From: Tectiglobus sp965247245
GTDB taxonomy: Bacteria; Pseudomonadota; Alphaproteobacteria; Rhizobiales; Hyphomicrobiaceae
Reading direction: 5' to 3'
DNA length: 64,000 nt
Assembly (NCBI GenBank): GCA_965247245.1
Contig: CBDFGV010000003.1
Span: 4,712,001 to 4,776,000, forward strand
The translations under genes were made by a program, and so were the position numbers. Positions 43,667 to 52,951 of this stretch are shown here, piece after piece. Position 1 is the stretch's first letter. Every line of letters starts with the position of its first letter. Under the pieces are notes generated by a model. The model saw nothing but the letters and a program-made list of their open reading frames with translations, made no database searches and was not told the DNA's origin.

Positions 43667-45337
43667 TTAGGATACTATGGACCGTGTGACACCGACCATG
43701 TGCCGGCCAGGAGCGGCCTCAAGAAGTAAACGGGTGTAGTCGTGCTTGGGACTGGCATAGACACTTGCCGTTGGGCCTTCTTCGACAATCTTTCCATGCT
43801 GCATGACAACAATGCGATCGCAGATCTGCGCCGCAACTCGTAGGTCATGCGTAATGAAAAGAACAGCGAGTTGGAACCGTTCGCGGACGTCGTCGAGCAG
43901 AGTTAGGACCTGGGCCTGCACAGATACATCCAGGGCTGAAACCGCCTCGTCAGCGATCAACAAATCCGGCTCGACGATCAACGCCCGTGCGATGCAGATG
44001 CGCTGACGCTGTCCGCCCGAAAACTGATGCGGATAACGCTCTAGTGCGTCAGCCGGAAGACCAACGAGGGGCAGTAGGTTGCGGGCCTTCTCGATCGCAT
44101 CGGGCTGTGACATTCCGAAGTTGGTGGGTGCCTCTATGATCGATTGACCAACTGTTCTCCTCGGATTGAGAGATCGGTAGGGGTCTTGGAAAACGATCTG
44201 CATTTTTTGTCTGTGAGGGCGAAGCAAGGACTGGCTAAGGCGCGAAATGTCCAGCCCATCAATCTCAACGGAACCAGCCGTTGGTTCAATCAATCGCGCA
44301 ATGCAACGCGCGACGGTGGATTTGCCTGAGCCGGATTCGCCAACGATGCCGAGTGTCTCGCCGCGACGAACAAGCAAGTCGACTTGCGATGCAGCATGCA
44401 CGGTGCGCCCGCCACCGAAGAAGCCGCCATCCTTGTAAGTCTTGTCGAGTTGCCGCGTGCGAACAACCTCGGCTCCCTCGATCGGCTGGCGTTGCGGCGG
44501 TGTCATGCTGGGTACGGAGCCAATCAGCATCTGGGTATAACCCTGCTGTGGGGACTCCAGTATTTGCTGTCGTGTGCCTTGCTCGACGACACGTCCGTGC
44601 TGCATGACGACGACGCGATCGGCCACTTCTGAGACGACGCCAAAGTCGTGGGTGATGAACAGGACGCCGGTGCCGCGGCGTTCCTGCATGTCCTTGATCA
44701 GTTTGAGGATCTGCGCCTGCGTGGTAACGTCAAGTGCCGTCGTCGGCTCGTCGGCAATCAGCAGGACTGGGTCAAGCACCAAGGCAGCCGCGATCATGAT
44801 CCGTTGACGTTGGCCACCGGAAAGCTGGTGCGGATAGGTGTCGATCATCTGCCGCGTATCAGGCAGGTTGACGGCATCCATAATCTCGAGAACGCGCGTG
44901 CGCCGCTCGCGCTTGTCCAGGTTTGTGTGAATCGCCAGCACTTCGCCAATTTGGTCACCGACCCGCATCACCGGGTTCAGCGCCGTCATCGGCTCCTGGA
45001 AGATCATCGCCATGCGCGTGCCACGCAAGTCGCGCAAGCGCTGCCTGCTGGCTTGCAGCGTGTTCTCACCATCGAGTAGCGTTTCGCCACCCGTTGCTGA
45101 AAGTTCGCGAGGGAGAAGACCCATGACGGCCTGGGCCGTCACCGACTTGCCGGAACCGGATTCGCCCACCACGCAGACGATCTCACCCGGTTTCACGGAC
45201 AGCGAAACATCCTCGACAGCGTTGGTGCGGTCGGCGTTAGCCGGTAGCGCGACGGTCAGGCCACGTACATCAAGGACCGGCTTGTCGCTCGAAGCTTCGG
45301 TCGGTTGCTCAGAAACTGGCTGGGCCACTGTATTCAT
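43667..45337 (-). CDS. Fused ABC transporter ATPase (DppD-DppF type) of peptide/opine importer
   Basis: 556 residues with two complete ATPase domains in one chain, like GsiA. Domain 1 has GESGSGKSVTAQ, LSGGQRQRI and LLIADEPTTALD. Domain 2 has GESGSGKSTVAR, FSGGQRQRI and LLIADEAVSALD. Each domain ends in a dipeptide-transporter-type tail. It energises uptake by the two permeases and the binding protein upstream in the same operon. The fusion replaces the usual separate DppD and DppF. The last four genes from 48837 to 43667 form one operon (binding protein, permease, permease, ATPase) for peptides, nickel or opine-like compounds. Confidence 0.95.
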   Translation of the reverse strand: MNTVAQPVSEQPTEASSDKPVLDVRGLTVALPANADRTNAVEDVSLSVKPGEIVCVVGESGSGKSVTAQAVMGLLPRELSATGGETLLDGENTLQASRQRLRDLRGTRMAMIFQEPMTALNPVMRVGDQIGEVLAIHTNLDKRERRTRVLEIMDAVNLPDTRQMIDTYPHQLSGGQRQRIMIAAALVLDPVLLIADEPTTALDVTTQAQILKLIKDMQERRGTGVLFITHDFGVVSEVADRVVVMQHGRVVEQGTRQQILESPQQGYTQMLIGSVPSMTPPQRQPIEGAEVVRTRQLDKTYKDGGFFGGGRTVHAASQVDLLVRRGETLGIVGESGSGKSTVARCIARLIEPTAGSVEIDGLDISRLSQSLLRPHRQKMQIVFQDPYRSLNPRRTVGQSIIEAPTNFGMSQPDAIEKARNLLPLVGLPADALERYPHQFSGGQRQRICIARALIVEPDLLIADEAVSALDVSVQAQVLTLLDDVRERFQLAVLFITHDLRVAAQICDRIVVMQHGKIVEEGPTASVYASPKHDYTRLLLEAAPGRHMVGVTRSIVS

Positions 45338-45348
45338 GACGACCTACC

Positions 45349-46248
45349 TCACAGCCGCTTGGCAAAGCGCGGATCGAGCGTGTCGCGCAGCCCGTCGCCA
45401 AGCATATTAATCGCCAGAACGGTGATCGCCAGAATGGCACCGGGATAGAGGATGTTGTGCGGATAGATACGGAACAGCGAGCGGCCTTCAGCCATGATGT
45501 TTCCCCAGGTGGGCACTTCCGGCGGAATGCCGATTCCGAGGAAAGATAGGATCGCTTCGATAATGATCGCAGCGGCACAGATAAATGTGCCTTGGACGAT
45601 CAGAGGCGCGAGCGTGTTCGGCAGGATGTGGCGGACCAATAGCGTTGGTGTACGCGTGCCAGCCGTGATGGCGGCCTCGACGTAGGGCTCTTCGCGGATC
45701 GACAGCACGATCGATCGCACCAAACGCACAACGCGCGGGATCTCGGGCACAACGATTGCCGCGATGACGCTTAAGAGACCGGCCCGGAACAACGAGACGA
45801 GAGCAATCGCTAGCAGTATTGCCGGGATCGCCATCAGCCCATCCATGATGCGCATAATGAAACCATCCGCCCAGCGGAAATAACCGGCAATCAATCCGAT
45901 GACCAGTCCGATCATGACGGACAGCACGGCGACCGTAATACCGACGATCAGCGATACCCGGGCGCCGTAGACAACGCGGCTATAGATATCGCGGCCAAGG
46001 CTGTCTGTTCCGAGGCGGTAAACGACAGGGACCTTCTTGCCCTCGTCGTTGCGCACCGTGGCTTCGAAGCCAGGAGTCTTATTGCGATAGCGAGGATTGA
46101 TTTCGGCCGGGTCACGGGTGCCAAGTAGCGGTGCAAGAATACCCATCAAGATGATAAGCAGCAGAACGACTCCGCCGATTAAAACCGACGGACTCCGCAG
46201 GCTCTCTTGCAAGGCGCTGCGTTTGTTCGGGGGCGCAACACTCGCCAT
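45349..46248 (-). CDS. ABC transporter permease, DppC/OppC type
   Basis: 299 residues with about six membrane helices. The N-terminal OppC-like segment (LIGGVVLLLIILMGILAPLLG) and a periplasmic loop precede the binding-protein-dependent transport domain. The EAA loop is EEPYVEAAITAGTRTPTLLV (about 190-209), with ILPNTLAPLIVQGTF after it. It pairs with the DppB-type permease, whose stop overlaps its start, to form the transmembrane channel. Same operon as the fused ATPase. Confidence 0.93.
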   Translation of the reverse strand: MASVAPPNKRSALQESLRSPSVLIGGVVLLLIILMGILAPLLGTRDPAEINPRYRNKTPGFEATVRNDEGKKVPVVYRLGTDSLGRDIYSRVVYGARVSLIVGITVAVLSVMIGLVIGLIAGYFRWADGFIMRIMDGLMAIPAILLAIALVSLFRAGLLSVIAAIVVPEIPRVVRLVRSIVLSIREEPYVEAAITAGTRTPTLLVRHILPNTLAPLIVQGTFICAAAIIIEAILSFLGIGIPPEVPTWGNIMAEGRSLFRIYPHNILYPGAILAITVLAINMLGDGLRDTLDPRFAKRL

Positions 46249-47189
46249 CAGTAGCGTATCCTTGGGTCAAGAAATGTATAGCTGACATCGACCAGCAGGT
46301 TGATCACGACATAGGTCAGAGAGAACAGCAGGATGACCGCCTGAATAGTCGGGTAGTCCCGGTTCAGCACCGCATCCACCGTTAACAGTCCAAGGCCCGG
46401 AATCGTATAAACGGATTCGGTTACAACCACGCCTCCGATAAGGATGGCGATCGAAAGGCCGACAACGGTGATGATGGGCACAGCGGCATTGCCAAGCGCG
46501 TGGCGCATCACAACGAGCCACTCGGTCTGGCCCTTGGCCCTTGCTGTCCGGATGTAGTCTTCGCCCAGAACTTCCAACACGCTCGTGCGGGTCATTCTGG
46601 CGATGAACGCCACGAAGATCACCGCCAGTGTCAGGGAGGGAAGAATGAGATGCCTGAGCCAGGCTCCGATCCCATCGCCAAGCTTTTGGTAGCCCTGCAC
46701 CGGTAACAGGCCAAGCTCGATCGAGAACAAATAGATCAAGGCATATCCGATCACGAACACCGGAATCGAAAAGCCAAGAACGGAGAAGCCCATGATCACT
46801 CGGTCGGTCCAGCTGCCCTGCTTGTAGGCAGCATACACACCGAGCGGGAGCGCGATCACGACTGTCAGGATGATTGTCAGTAACGACAAAGAAAGCGTTG
46901 GCTCCAGGCGGGCGAGTATCAGATCGGATACGGTTTTCTTGTAGTAGTAGCTCTCGCCAAAATCGCCACTCAGGACATTGCCCATCCAGATCACGAACTG
47001 CTGCAGCATGGGTTGGTCCAGGCCGAGCTTCTCGCGGATCTGAGCAACCTGCTCATCGTTGGCAAAGTCGCCCGCTATGATGACCGCCGGATCGCCCGGC
47101 GTCAGCCGCAACATGAGGAAGATGAAGATTGCGACGAACAACATGACCGGGATCGTCGCAAGCAGTCGTTGGAGTAGATAAGAAATCAT
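46248..47189 (-). CDS. ABC transporter permease, DppB/OppB type
   Basis: 313 residues, six helices. The N-terminus MISYLLQRLLATIPVMLFVAIFIF is typical of DppB. The EAA loop is GEDYIRTARAKGQTEWLVVM, with RHALGNAAVPIITVVGLSI downstream, and the C-terminus SYTFLDPRIRY is the usual OppB/DppB ending. It overlaps the DppC-type gene by one base and follows the binding-protein gene by 67 bp. It forms half of the inner-membrane channel. Confidence 0.93.
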   Translation of the reverse strand: MISYLLQRLLATIPVMLFVAIFIFLMLRLTPGDPAVIIAGDFANDEQVAQIREKLGLDQPMLQQFVIWMGNVLSGDFGESYYYKKTVSDLILARLEPTLSLSLLTIILTVVIALPLGVYAAYKQGSWTDRVIMGFSVLGFSIPVFVIGYALIYLFSIELGLLPVQGYQKLGDGIGAWLRHLILPSLTLAVIFVAFIARMTRTSVLEVLGEDYIRTARAKGQTEWLVVMRHALGNAAVPIITVVGLSIAILIGGVVVTESVYTIPGLGLLTVDAVLNRDYPTIQAVILLFSLTYVVINLLVDVSYTFLDPRIRY

Positions 47190-47256
47190 AGCCAGCCTTT
47201 TGCGCCCTCTCTCCCGGCACGGAAGAGAGGGCTGGTAAGAGCGACCGCAGGCGCGG

Positions 47257-48837
47257 CTATTTCTTCTCTACGTTCCAGAACACAGGCACACCAGGAGACA
47301 ACATGCCTGATACGTTCTTGCGGGCAAACGTCAGCTGATTGTACTGACCAAGGTGAATATGTGTTGGATATTCACGCCAGCGCTTCTGGATGGCTTTGAC
47401 CACTTCCAGCTGCTCTTCCTTGCTGCCGGCGCGGGCAAACTTGTCGCGCAAATCTTCGATCTGCTTGTCGCACGGCCATCCGAAGAGGGCTTTGTCGCAG
47501 CTCGAATTGAGGAATGCCATGGCCACCGGATTGAACAAGTCACCCGCGGTCCATGCCGTGATGAAAGCGTTCCAGCCGCCCGCAGTCGGCTTGTCCTTCT
47601 TGGCGCGTCTGGCAACCAATGTTGACCAGTCCATCGACTGCATGTCGACTTTTAGACCAACACGCTCCATCAGCTGCTTGGCAACTGGTGCAAGGTTGGT
47701 CAGAACAGCCAGGTTGGTCGAGTGCATCAGAACGATCGGTGTGCCGTCGTAACCTGCCTCTTTGATCAATGCGCGAGCCTTCTTGAAGTTCGACTCCAGC
47801 AGACCATCCATGTGCGCGGTTGTTTCAAACGGCATGCCGCAAACGAACAACGCCTTACACAGTTTGTAGTAATCGGGATTGCCGATCACGGCCTGCAGGA
47901 AGTCTTCTTGGTTGAAGGCGTAGAGCAGCGCTTGACGCATCTTCGGATTATCAAACGGCGGGTGCAGAACGTTGTAACGGAAGGTGTACTGCAGGCCTGC
48001 CGGGTTGGTGTTGAATGTGTGAATATCCTTTTCCTTGAGCAGGATCGGATAGAGATCGTGAGGCGGGGACTCGATCAGATCGATCTCACCAGCGATCAGC
48101 GCGTTGACCGATTGCTGGTGATCGCGGATCGGACGCCACTCAATGCGATCCACCTTGGCGATCTTCGCGCCTGCGAAACCGGACGGTGGTTCGGATCGCG
48201 GTTTGTAATCCTTGAACTTGGTGTAGACAACCTTCGCGCCCGGCTCCCACTCGTCCTGTTTGAAAACAAACGGCCCCGATCCAATGAACTCAGAGATCTG
48301 CTTGCTCGACGGCGTCTTGGCGATCCGCTCGGGCATCATGAACGGAACATTTGAAGACGGTTTCGCCAGCGCCAGAAGCACTAGGCCGGTCTTGGCGTTG
48401 AGCTTGAAGACAATTGTCTTGTCGTCCTTGGCTTCCAGGCTCGACACAAAGGACATCATCTTCTGTCCCATGGCGTCCTTGGAGCCCCAACGTTTGATCG
48501 AGGCGATACAGTCTGCAGCCGTCACCGGTTTGCCGTCATGCCACATCAAGCCATCACGCAAGGTCATGGTGATAGTCTTGCCGTCCGCGGACGTGTCGAC
48601 TTTGTCGACCATTTGCGGCTGAATGGCGCCCTTCGCATCCAGGCCGAACAGCGTATCGTAGATCATGTAGCCGTGGTTGCGGGAAATGTATGCCGTGGTC
48701 CAGATCGGATCGAGGATCTTCAGCCCGGAGTGCGGGACCACTTTGAGAACCGTCTCAGCATAAACTGGTGCGGCCTGCAGCGACGTTGCAAGACAAAGCA
48801 TTGCTGTGCCCGTCAGCAGGTTTCTGACAAACTTCAT
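47257..48837 (-). CDS. ABC transporter substrate-binding protein, SBP family 5
   Basis: 526 residues with a signal peptide (MKFVRNLLTGTAMLCLATSL, cleavage near AYA-ET at about 28). The family 5 signature follows: a LDPIWTTAYISRNHGYMIYDTLF region near 42-64, DGLMWHDGKPVTAADCIAS, and FRYNVLHPPFDNPKMRQALL. It delivers substrate (di- or oligopeptide, nickel-chelate or opine class) to the DppBC-type permeases encoded downstream. It is the first gene of the operon and its upstream region (48838-49162) probably holds the promoter. Substrate choice cannot be read. Confidence 0.95.
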   Translation of the reverse strand: MKFVRNLLTGTAMLCLATSLQAAPVYAETVLKVVPHSGLKILDPIWTTAYISRNHGYMIYDTLFGLDAKGAIQPQMVDKVDTSADGKTITMTLRDGLMWHDGKPVTAADCIASIKRWGSKDAMGQKMMSFVSSLEAKDDKTIVFKLNAKTGLVLLALAKPSSNVPFMMPERIAKTPSSKQISEFIGSGPFVFKQDEWEPGAKVVYTKFKDYKPRSEPPSGFAGAKIAKVDRIEWRPIRDHQQSVNALIAGEIDLIESPPHDLYPILLKEKDIHTFNTNPAGLQYTFRYNVLHPPFDNPKMRQALLYAFNQEDFLQAVIGNPDYYKLCKALFVCGMPFETTAHMDGLLESNFKKARALIKEAGYDGTPIVLMHSTNLAVLTNLAPVAKQLMERVGLKVDMQSMDWSTLVARRAKKDKPTAGGWNAFITAWTAGDLFNPVAMAFLNSSCDKALFGWPCDKQIEDLRDKFARAGSKEEQLEVVKAIQKRWREYPTHIHLGQYNQLTFARKNVSGMLSPGVPVFWNVEKK

Positions 48838-49162
48838 GGAATGACTCCCAGCAAAGATTCAGTTATCCGTCTGCCGCCTACTCTCAAGATGTGACGCTTA
48901 GGCTTTGCGAAAACAAAAACATTTCAGCGGACAGAAATCAGCATACGGCAGGCGTAGGCTCTGTCAATCATTGCAGGCTCGTGCAATTGAACAAGCCTCA
49001 TCCATGCACATAAATTGATCCATGTGATTCAATTTCCGGCAAACGATTGGGCGGTAAGAAGCAGGCTCTACGCTACTTTGGAGTTGCGCTGCTGAACTAT
49101 AGTAGTGATTCCATGCAAAGCCGGTGCGCTGGTCTCAGTGGCGAGACTAAGCAGCGCCGCCC
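48838..49162. promoter_or_regulatory. Intergenic region upstream of the ABC importer operon
   Basis: 325 bp with no gene. It must hold the promoter of the leftward ABC operon. An inverted repeat AATTGA-N10-TCAATT occurs at 49013-49034, an operator-like spacing, about 175 bp upstream of the binding-protein start. The binding factor is unknown. No riboswitch or small RNA recognised. Confidence 0.4.
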
Positions 49163-49861
49163 TTAGCGTCCATCTTCCGCAACAGCGCTCAACAATTCAT
49201 GAGCTTGTCGCAGATTGTCAGGCGATTGCTTGACCGTCCCGTGAGCTGGGACAAGATGGGTGGTATCTGAGATCAATGTGAGAACCTGCCGGCTCAGGGC
49301 CTTCTTGTCTGTCACAAACAATCTCAGGAAGTTCCAGTTGACCTGGAATCCTGGCTTCACAGAATTCAACCAGAAAAACGCACGGATTATGGGATGAGAC
49401 GGGGGCGTGTTGAGGTGGATGAGTATTTCGTCGCTGTAAGTGATGCGTGTGCCTTCACGGTCAAATCGGCCAAGCAGACTTTTTCCCCGCATCCCGTCTG
49501 CAATCGGGAAAGTGGCTCCGGGATCGCCAGTATCGAGTTCTGAGATCGGGCGAAACTGCATTCTACAAATGCGACTGAGGCGTTCGACCGCTCCTGGTGC
49601 CGTGTAAAGCGGGACATCGGGCAGGGCGTGCCGCCATGATGCAACGCCGATGTTGTGGCCGGCATGCGGTTCTACAAGTCCAATAACCGGCGTATGCCCC
49701 AGTACCTCGTTCAGCTCCATCGGTCCCGGGTCCGGTGGCGGATTAAGAATTGTCGTCCCGTTTGGTGTTGAAATGGCCAGTGAATTTGTTGGTCCAAAGC
49801 CTGGCGCGTCGTAGACGTAACGATAGATACCGCTGCGCGGCGCAACTTCAGTCCATGTCAT
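49163..49861 (-). CDS. Metallo-beta-lactamase-fold protein lacking the metal motif
   Basis: 232 residues from ATG 49861 (MTWTEVAPRSGIYRYVY). The fold pattern is MBL-like: NSLAISTPNGTTILNPPPDP, then a VIGLVEPHAGHNIG block, and at the C-terminus THLVPAHGTVKQS. The HxHxDH motif is replaced by EPHAGHNIG, so the first metal site is lost or changed. Only the GHG-like PAHGT remains. Such degenerate MBL proteins (DUF4336-type) may bind ligands or hydrolyse by another mechanism. It lies beside a divergent-in-function but same-strand AraC regulator with an 111-bp gap. Confidence 0.7.
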   Translation of the reverse strand: MTWTEVAPRSGIYRYVYDAPGFGPTNSLAISTPNGTTILNPPPDPGPMELNEVLGHTPVIGLVEPHAGHNIGVASWRHALPDVPLYTAPGAVERLSRICRMQFRPISELDTGDPGATFPIADGMRGKSLLGRFDREGTRITYSDEILIHLNTPPSHPIIRAFFWLNSVKPGFQVNWNFLRLFVTDKKALSRQVLTLISDTTHLVPAHGTVKQSPDNLRQAHELLSAVAEDGR

Positions 49862-49972
49862 CGGAGCCCTCTCATCTTCGCTATCAACCAATCCAAGCCG
49901 CCGTCATATTTTGTCGATGGTGTGGACTATCAGCTCCGGCCCAACAGGCTCGCAGTCGGACGCTCGACCAAC

Positions 49973-50776
49973 TTAGTTTAGAGACTGAATGTAACGACCC
50001 GGTGAGACACCAAACTGCCTGCTGAAGCACCGCGTCATGTGGCTCTGGTCTGAGAAACCCGCCATTTGCGCAGCGTTTGCTAGCTTCTCACCTCGAAGCA
50101 GCAGGTCGCGGGCCAACAGGACGCGCCTCTGGACAACATACGCATATGGCGTAATGCCAAGCTCGCGAGAGAACGCGCGGACAACTTGATATTTATTGAG
50201 CCCTGATGTGGCTGCGAGTTCATCGAGTGTTGTGGCGCGCGCAGGATCGTCGTCAATCAGGCCCCGGGCTTTCATGACGGGGCTGGCATAAGATCTTTGT
50301 TCTGGAACTCCGCGCGGCGCCTGCCCAGAGAGGCAATTCACGACATGAACAACAAGTTCCTCAATGCCGAGCGGCGACAAGCCGGCCGCCAATCGGTTGA
50401 ACAACTCGTTCACAACCGATGAAAGCTTCTGGTCCCGTAGCGAAGGTGAAACGAACTCGACCTCACGCCCGGCATCCGCCTGAAGCAACTCTTTCAGGTC
50501 AGTTGGGTCAAAGTAAATGATACGCCAGCGCCGGACCGCGCCATCAATTGGATTGCCGTCATGCAGTTCACCCGGATTGACAGTGATGACATCACCGGGG
50601 CCGGATTCGACCATGCCTACCCCGCTCCACGAGCGCTGTGCTCCTGACAGAACAACACCGATACCGTACTCATCATGAGAGTGACGCGGGAAACTATGAT
50701 TTGACGTGAGTTCCATTCCCGTGATGCCCATGTCGGGCATTCCGTGAAGCTGCACATTATGTACGCGTTCAGCCAT
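49973..50776 (-). CDS. AraC-family transcriptional regulator
   Basis: 267 residues: an N-terminal cupin-like ligand domain (SHDEYGIGVVLSGAQRSWSG, PGDVITVNPGELHDG) and a C-terminal double helix-turn-helix (TTLDELAATSGLNKYQVVRA, ITPYAYVVQRRVLLARDLLL, NAAQMAGFSDQSHMTRCFSR). It is followed by the MBL-fold gene in the same direction, which may be its target. Upstream lies a methyltransferase gene. The effector is unknown. Confidence 0.93.
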   Translation of the reverse strand: MAERVHNVQLHGMPDMGITGMELTSNHSFPRHSHDEYGIGVVLSGAQRSWSGVGMVESGPGDVITVNPGELHDGNPIDGAVRRWRIIYFDPTDLKELLQADAGREVEFVSPSLRDQKLSSVVNELFNRLAAGLSPLGIEELVVHVVNCLSGQAPRGVPEQRSYASPVMKARGLIDDDPARATTLDELAATSGLNKYQVVRAFSRELGITPYAYVVQRRVLLARDLLLRGEKLANAAQMAGFSDQSHMTRCFSRQFGVSPGRYIQSLN

Positions 50777-50812
50777 CAGCGCGCCAGTCGCTCGGCCGGG
50801 ACGTGTCGCGGT

Positions 50813-51613
50813 TCAGGCAACATGGGCCACTCCCTTAAAGAAAGTATAGCAAAAGACTCCATCACTCTCAGTCGTGCGATGCAGATCAGCGATGCCTTGA
50901 TCGAAATTAACCGGCGTCATGAGGCCGGCACTTAAAACCTTCTCGCGTACGCCTTCAATCATGGCAGTAAAGGTCTTCCGCGTGAAGCCGTCGGCCAGTT
51001 CAGCTTTGTTTCCATCGACATAGACCATGCGCGGCGAGACGCGTGGCGACAGAAAGCCAGATTGCAGGAGCAAGGGGTAGAGACGACGCCCAATGTTCGC
51101 ATCGCCACCCGCCTGCGACTGCAGCATCACCTGACAATCGATGGTCTTTTGGGCGAGTGCGCTTTCCGGATGAAAGTAAGTCGAGCCGTGATCCCCCTCA
51201 ATCAAGGTTATTGTGCCACTCGGTCTCATCACCCGCTTCAAAGCTTTCAGAGCCTCAACGGGACATTGCAAGTGTTCGAGCACAAAGCAGACAAAAACGT
51301 GGTCAAACGAAGCATCGTCAAATGGGAGGTCATAGATGTCACCATGCTTCAGCTCCACGTTGTGCAAATCTCTGGCAGCAAGAGCTGCTGCGGCCAGTGC
51401 GAGAGAAGTTTCTGACTGGTCAACGGACACGAACTTCGCGTCAGGATTACGAACAGCCAACGTTACTGTCTGTGCTCCTGTTCCGCAGCCAGCCTCAAGA
51501 ATTTTCGCGCCGGCTGCATAAGTGGTGTCACCAATTAGAAGATCAAGCAGCGACTGGGCTTGGTCTTGTAGGCGTTGAACCTCAGCTTCTCCGTAGCCAT
51601 GTACATAGGTCAT
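50813..51613 (-). CDS. Class I SAM-dependent methyltransferase
   Basis: 266 residues. The Rossmann SAM site is KILEAGCGTGAQTVTLAV (motif I), with FVSVDQSE (acidic motif II), GDIYDLPFDDASFDHVFVCF (motif III/IV) and a LEHL turn. It fits UbiE/Coq5-like or small-molecule methyltransferases. The C-terminal half carries a substrate domain. It is in the same direction as the AraC gene, 36 bp upstream of it, so the three genes 51613-49163 may be co-transcribed. The substrate is unknown. Confidence 0.9.
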   Translation of the reverse strand: MTYVHGYGEAEVQRLQDQAQSLLDLLIGDTTYAAGAKILEAGCGTGAQTVTLAVRNPDAKFVSVDQSETSLALAAAALAARDLHNVELKHGDIYDLPFDDASFDHVFVCFVLEHLQCPVEALKALKRVMRPSGTITLIEGDHGSTYFHPESALAQKTIDCQVMLQSQAGGDANIGRRLYPLLLQSGFLSPRVSPRMVYVDGNKAELADGFTRKTFTAMIEGVREKVLSAGLMTPVNFDQGIADLHRTTESDGVFCYTFFKGVAHVA

Positions 51614-52079
51614 GCATCAATACCCAATCGATTGTTCGGCAGCCTTGATGCCAAAAACAGACTTGGTCGTATTGAATGATATTGCAGACGAACGATCAGC
51701 TGTTCGTCGTGTTGGCGCAATCTACGGATAACCGGGTGCGCAAGGGGGACAATCGTTGCCGATTCGTGCACGACTGCGAATGATGACCACGCTCCAATCC
51801 GTTTGTTGTGATGCTCACGTCGAGCAAACAATCCCGGCACGTTCGGGACCGACTGATCTCTGTCGGCGACAACCGCCTTAATTGACGGTGATTAACTCAA
51901 CACTCGTAACGACTCTTCGGACTGCAAGTTCGTTGCTCTTCCCGGGGAACATCCCCGATTTGCGATCGGACATACCAATGCGATCGCGACATCGGTCGCG
52001 GCCATTCAAGCGTGCACCGAAATTATCTTGAGCAGATGGACCTCAACTCGAATGTAGACGTTTCGCGCCAAGAGCTCGT
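51614..52079. other. Intergenic region between two methyltransferase genes
   Basis: 466 bp with no convincing gene; a 76-codon leftward frame (51610-51840) has no recognisable protein. A small CGGGGA-ACA-TCCCCG hairpin lies at 51943-51957. Promoters for the divergent methyltransferase genes must lie here. Nothing else was recognised. Confidence 0.4.
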
Positions 52080-52892
52080 GTGAGCCATTCGATCGGTATT
52101 TACGTACCTAAGACAACTACAAAACAATGGAAGCCTGCCCGCATGCAAAGATACTCATACATTCCTGAACTGTATGACATACGCTACCAAAAGCCGGAAA
52201 CGGCGAAGCAATCAGACGAGTACTTCTCAGCAGAAGTCAACGGCGAGAGGCAGCTCTTCAATATTCACGACTATGCCACGCTGTATCGTATCCCCTGGCT
52301 CTACGACATCGCGCTTTATCATACGCTGCAGTGTCGAACGCCGACGGAAATGTCCGATGTGCTGCGCACCGTATGGACGCAAGACAACGTGGTTCCAGAA
52401 GACCTCCGCGTCTTAGAGCTTGGTGCAGGGAGCGGCGCGTTTGGTTATGAACTGCGCAATACACTTAATGTTGGACGGCTGGACGCAATCGATATCTGCC
52501 CTGAAGCAAGTATTGCGGCCGGTCGCGATCGGAGTGGTTTGTACGATGCCTATTTCGTAGACGACTTGACCAAGCTTCGACCCGAAACAGAGGCCGCATT
52601 TGACGCTGCGCAATATAACGTTGTCGCCGTCGCGTCAGCCACGGGTTGGGGTAACCACATTCCAATCGCTGGCTTCCAGAAGGGCTTCGACGTTCTCTGC
52701 TCAGAAGGCTGGTTCGTCTTCCACGTAAAACCGGGAGATCCAGATCCCGAGTGCATTGAGCTGTGCGCTTGGATCGATGATCTCATTGCGTCCGGCAAGC
52801 TTCACCAATCCTATCGCGGATCGCACTTCCACCGGAAGAGTTCAAATGGGACCGAGATTTCCTACGATGTTGTCATCGGCAGAAAAGCGTGA
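52080..52892 (+). CDS. Methyltransferase-fold protein
   Basis: 270 residues from GTG 52080; ATG 52143 (MQRYSYIPELYDIRYQ) is a shorter alternative. The SAM motif is RVLELGAGSGAFGYELRNTL (about 117-136), followed by LDAIDICPEASIAAGRD and YFVDDLTKL. The N-terminal 100 residues are Tyr-rich and dock a substrate or partner. It is convergent with the UGSC selenoprotein gene (59 bp apart). The substrate is unknown. Confidence 0.8.
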   Translation: MSHSIGIYVPKTTTKQWKPARMQRYSYIPELYDIRYQKPETAKQSDEYFSAEVNGERQLFNIHDYATLYRIPWLYDIALYHTLQCRTPTEMSDVLRTVWTQDNVVPEDLRVLELGAGSGAFGYELRNTLNVGRLDAIDICPEASIAAGRDRSGLYDAYFVDDLTKLRPETEAAFDAAQYNVVAVASATGWGNHIPIAGFQKGFDVLCSEGWFVFHVKPGDPDPECIELCAWIDDLIASGKLHQSYRGSHFHRKSSNGTEISYDVVIGRKA

Positions 52893-52951
52893 AACTTTGC
52901 GCTGGCGTGCCGGGTTGGCGGCGCTGCCAAAGCGTCCGCTGTTACATTGAG

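Noticed and set aside
47722..48354. 210-codon plus-strand frame in the binding-protein gene
   Set aside because: Antisense shadow; the minus-strand gene has signal peptide and family signature.
51610..51840. 76-codon minus-strand frame in the methyltransferase gap
   Set aside because: His/Arg-rich translation without domain or neighbour support.
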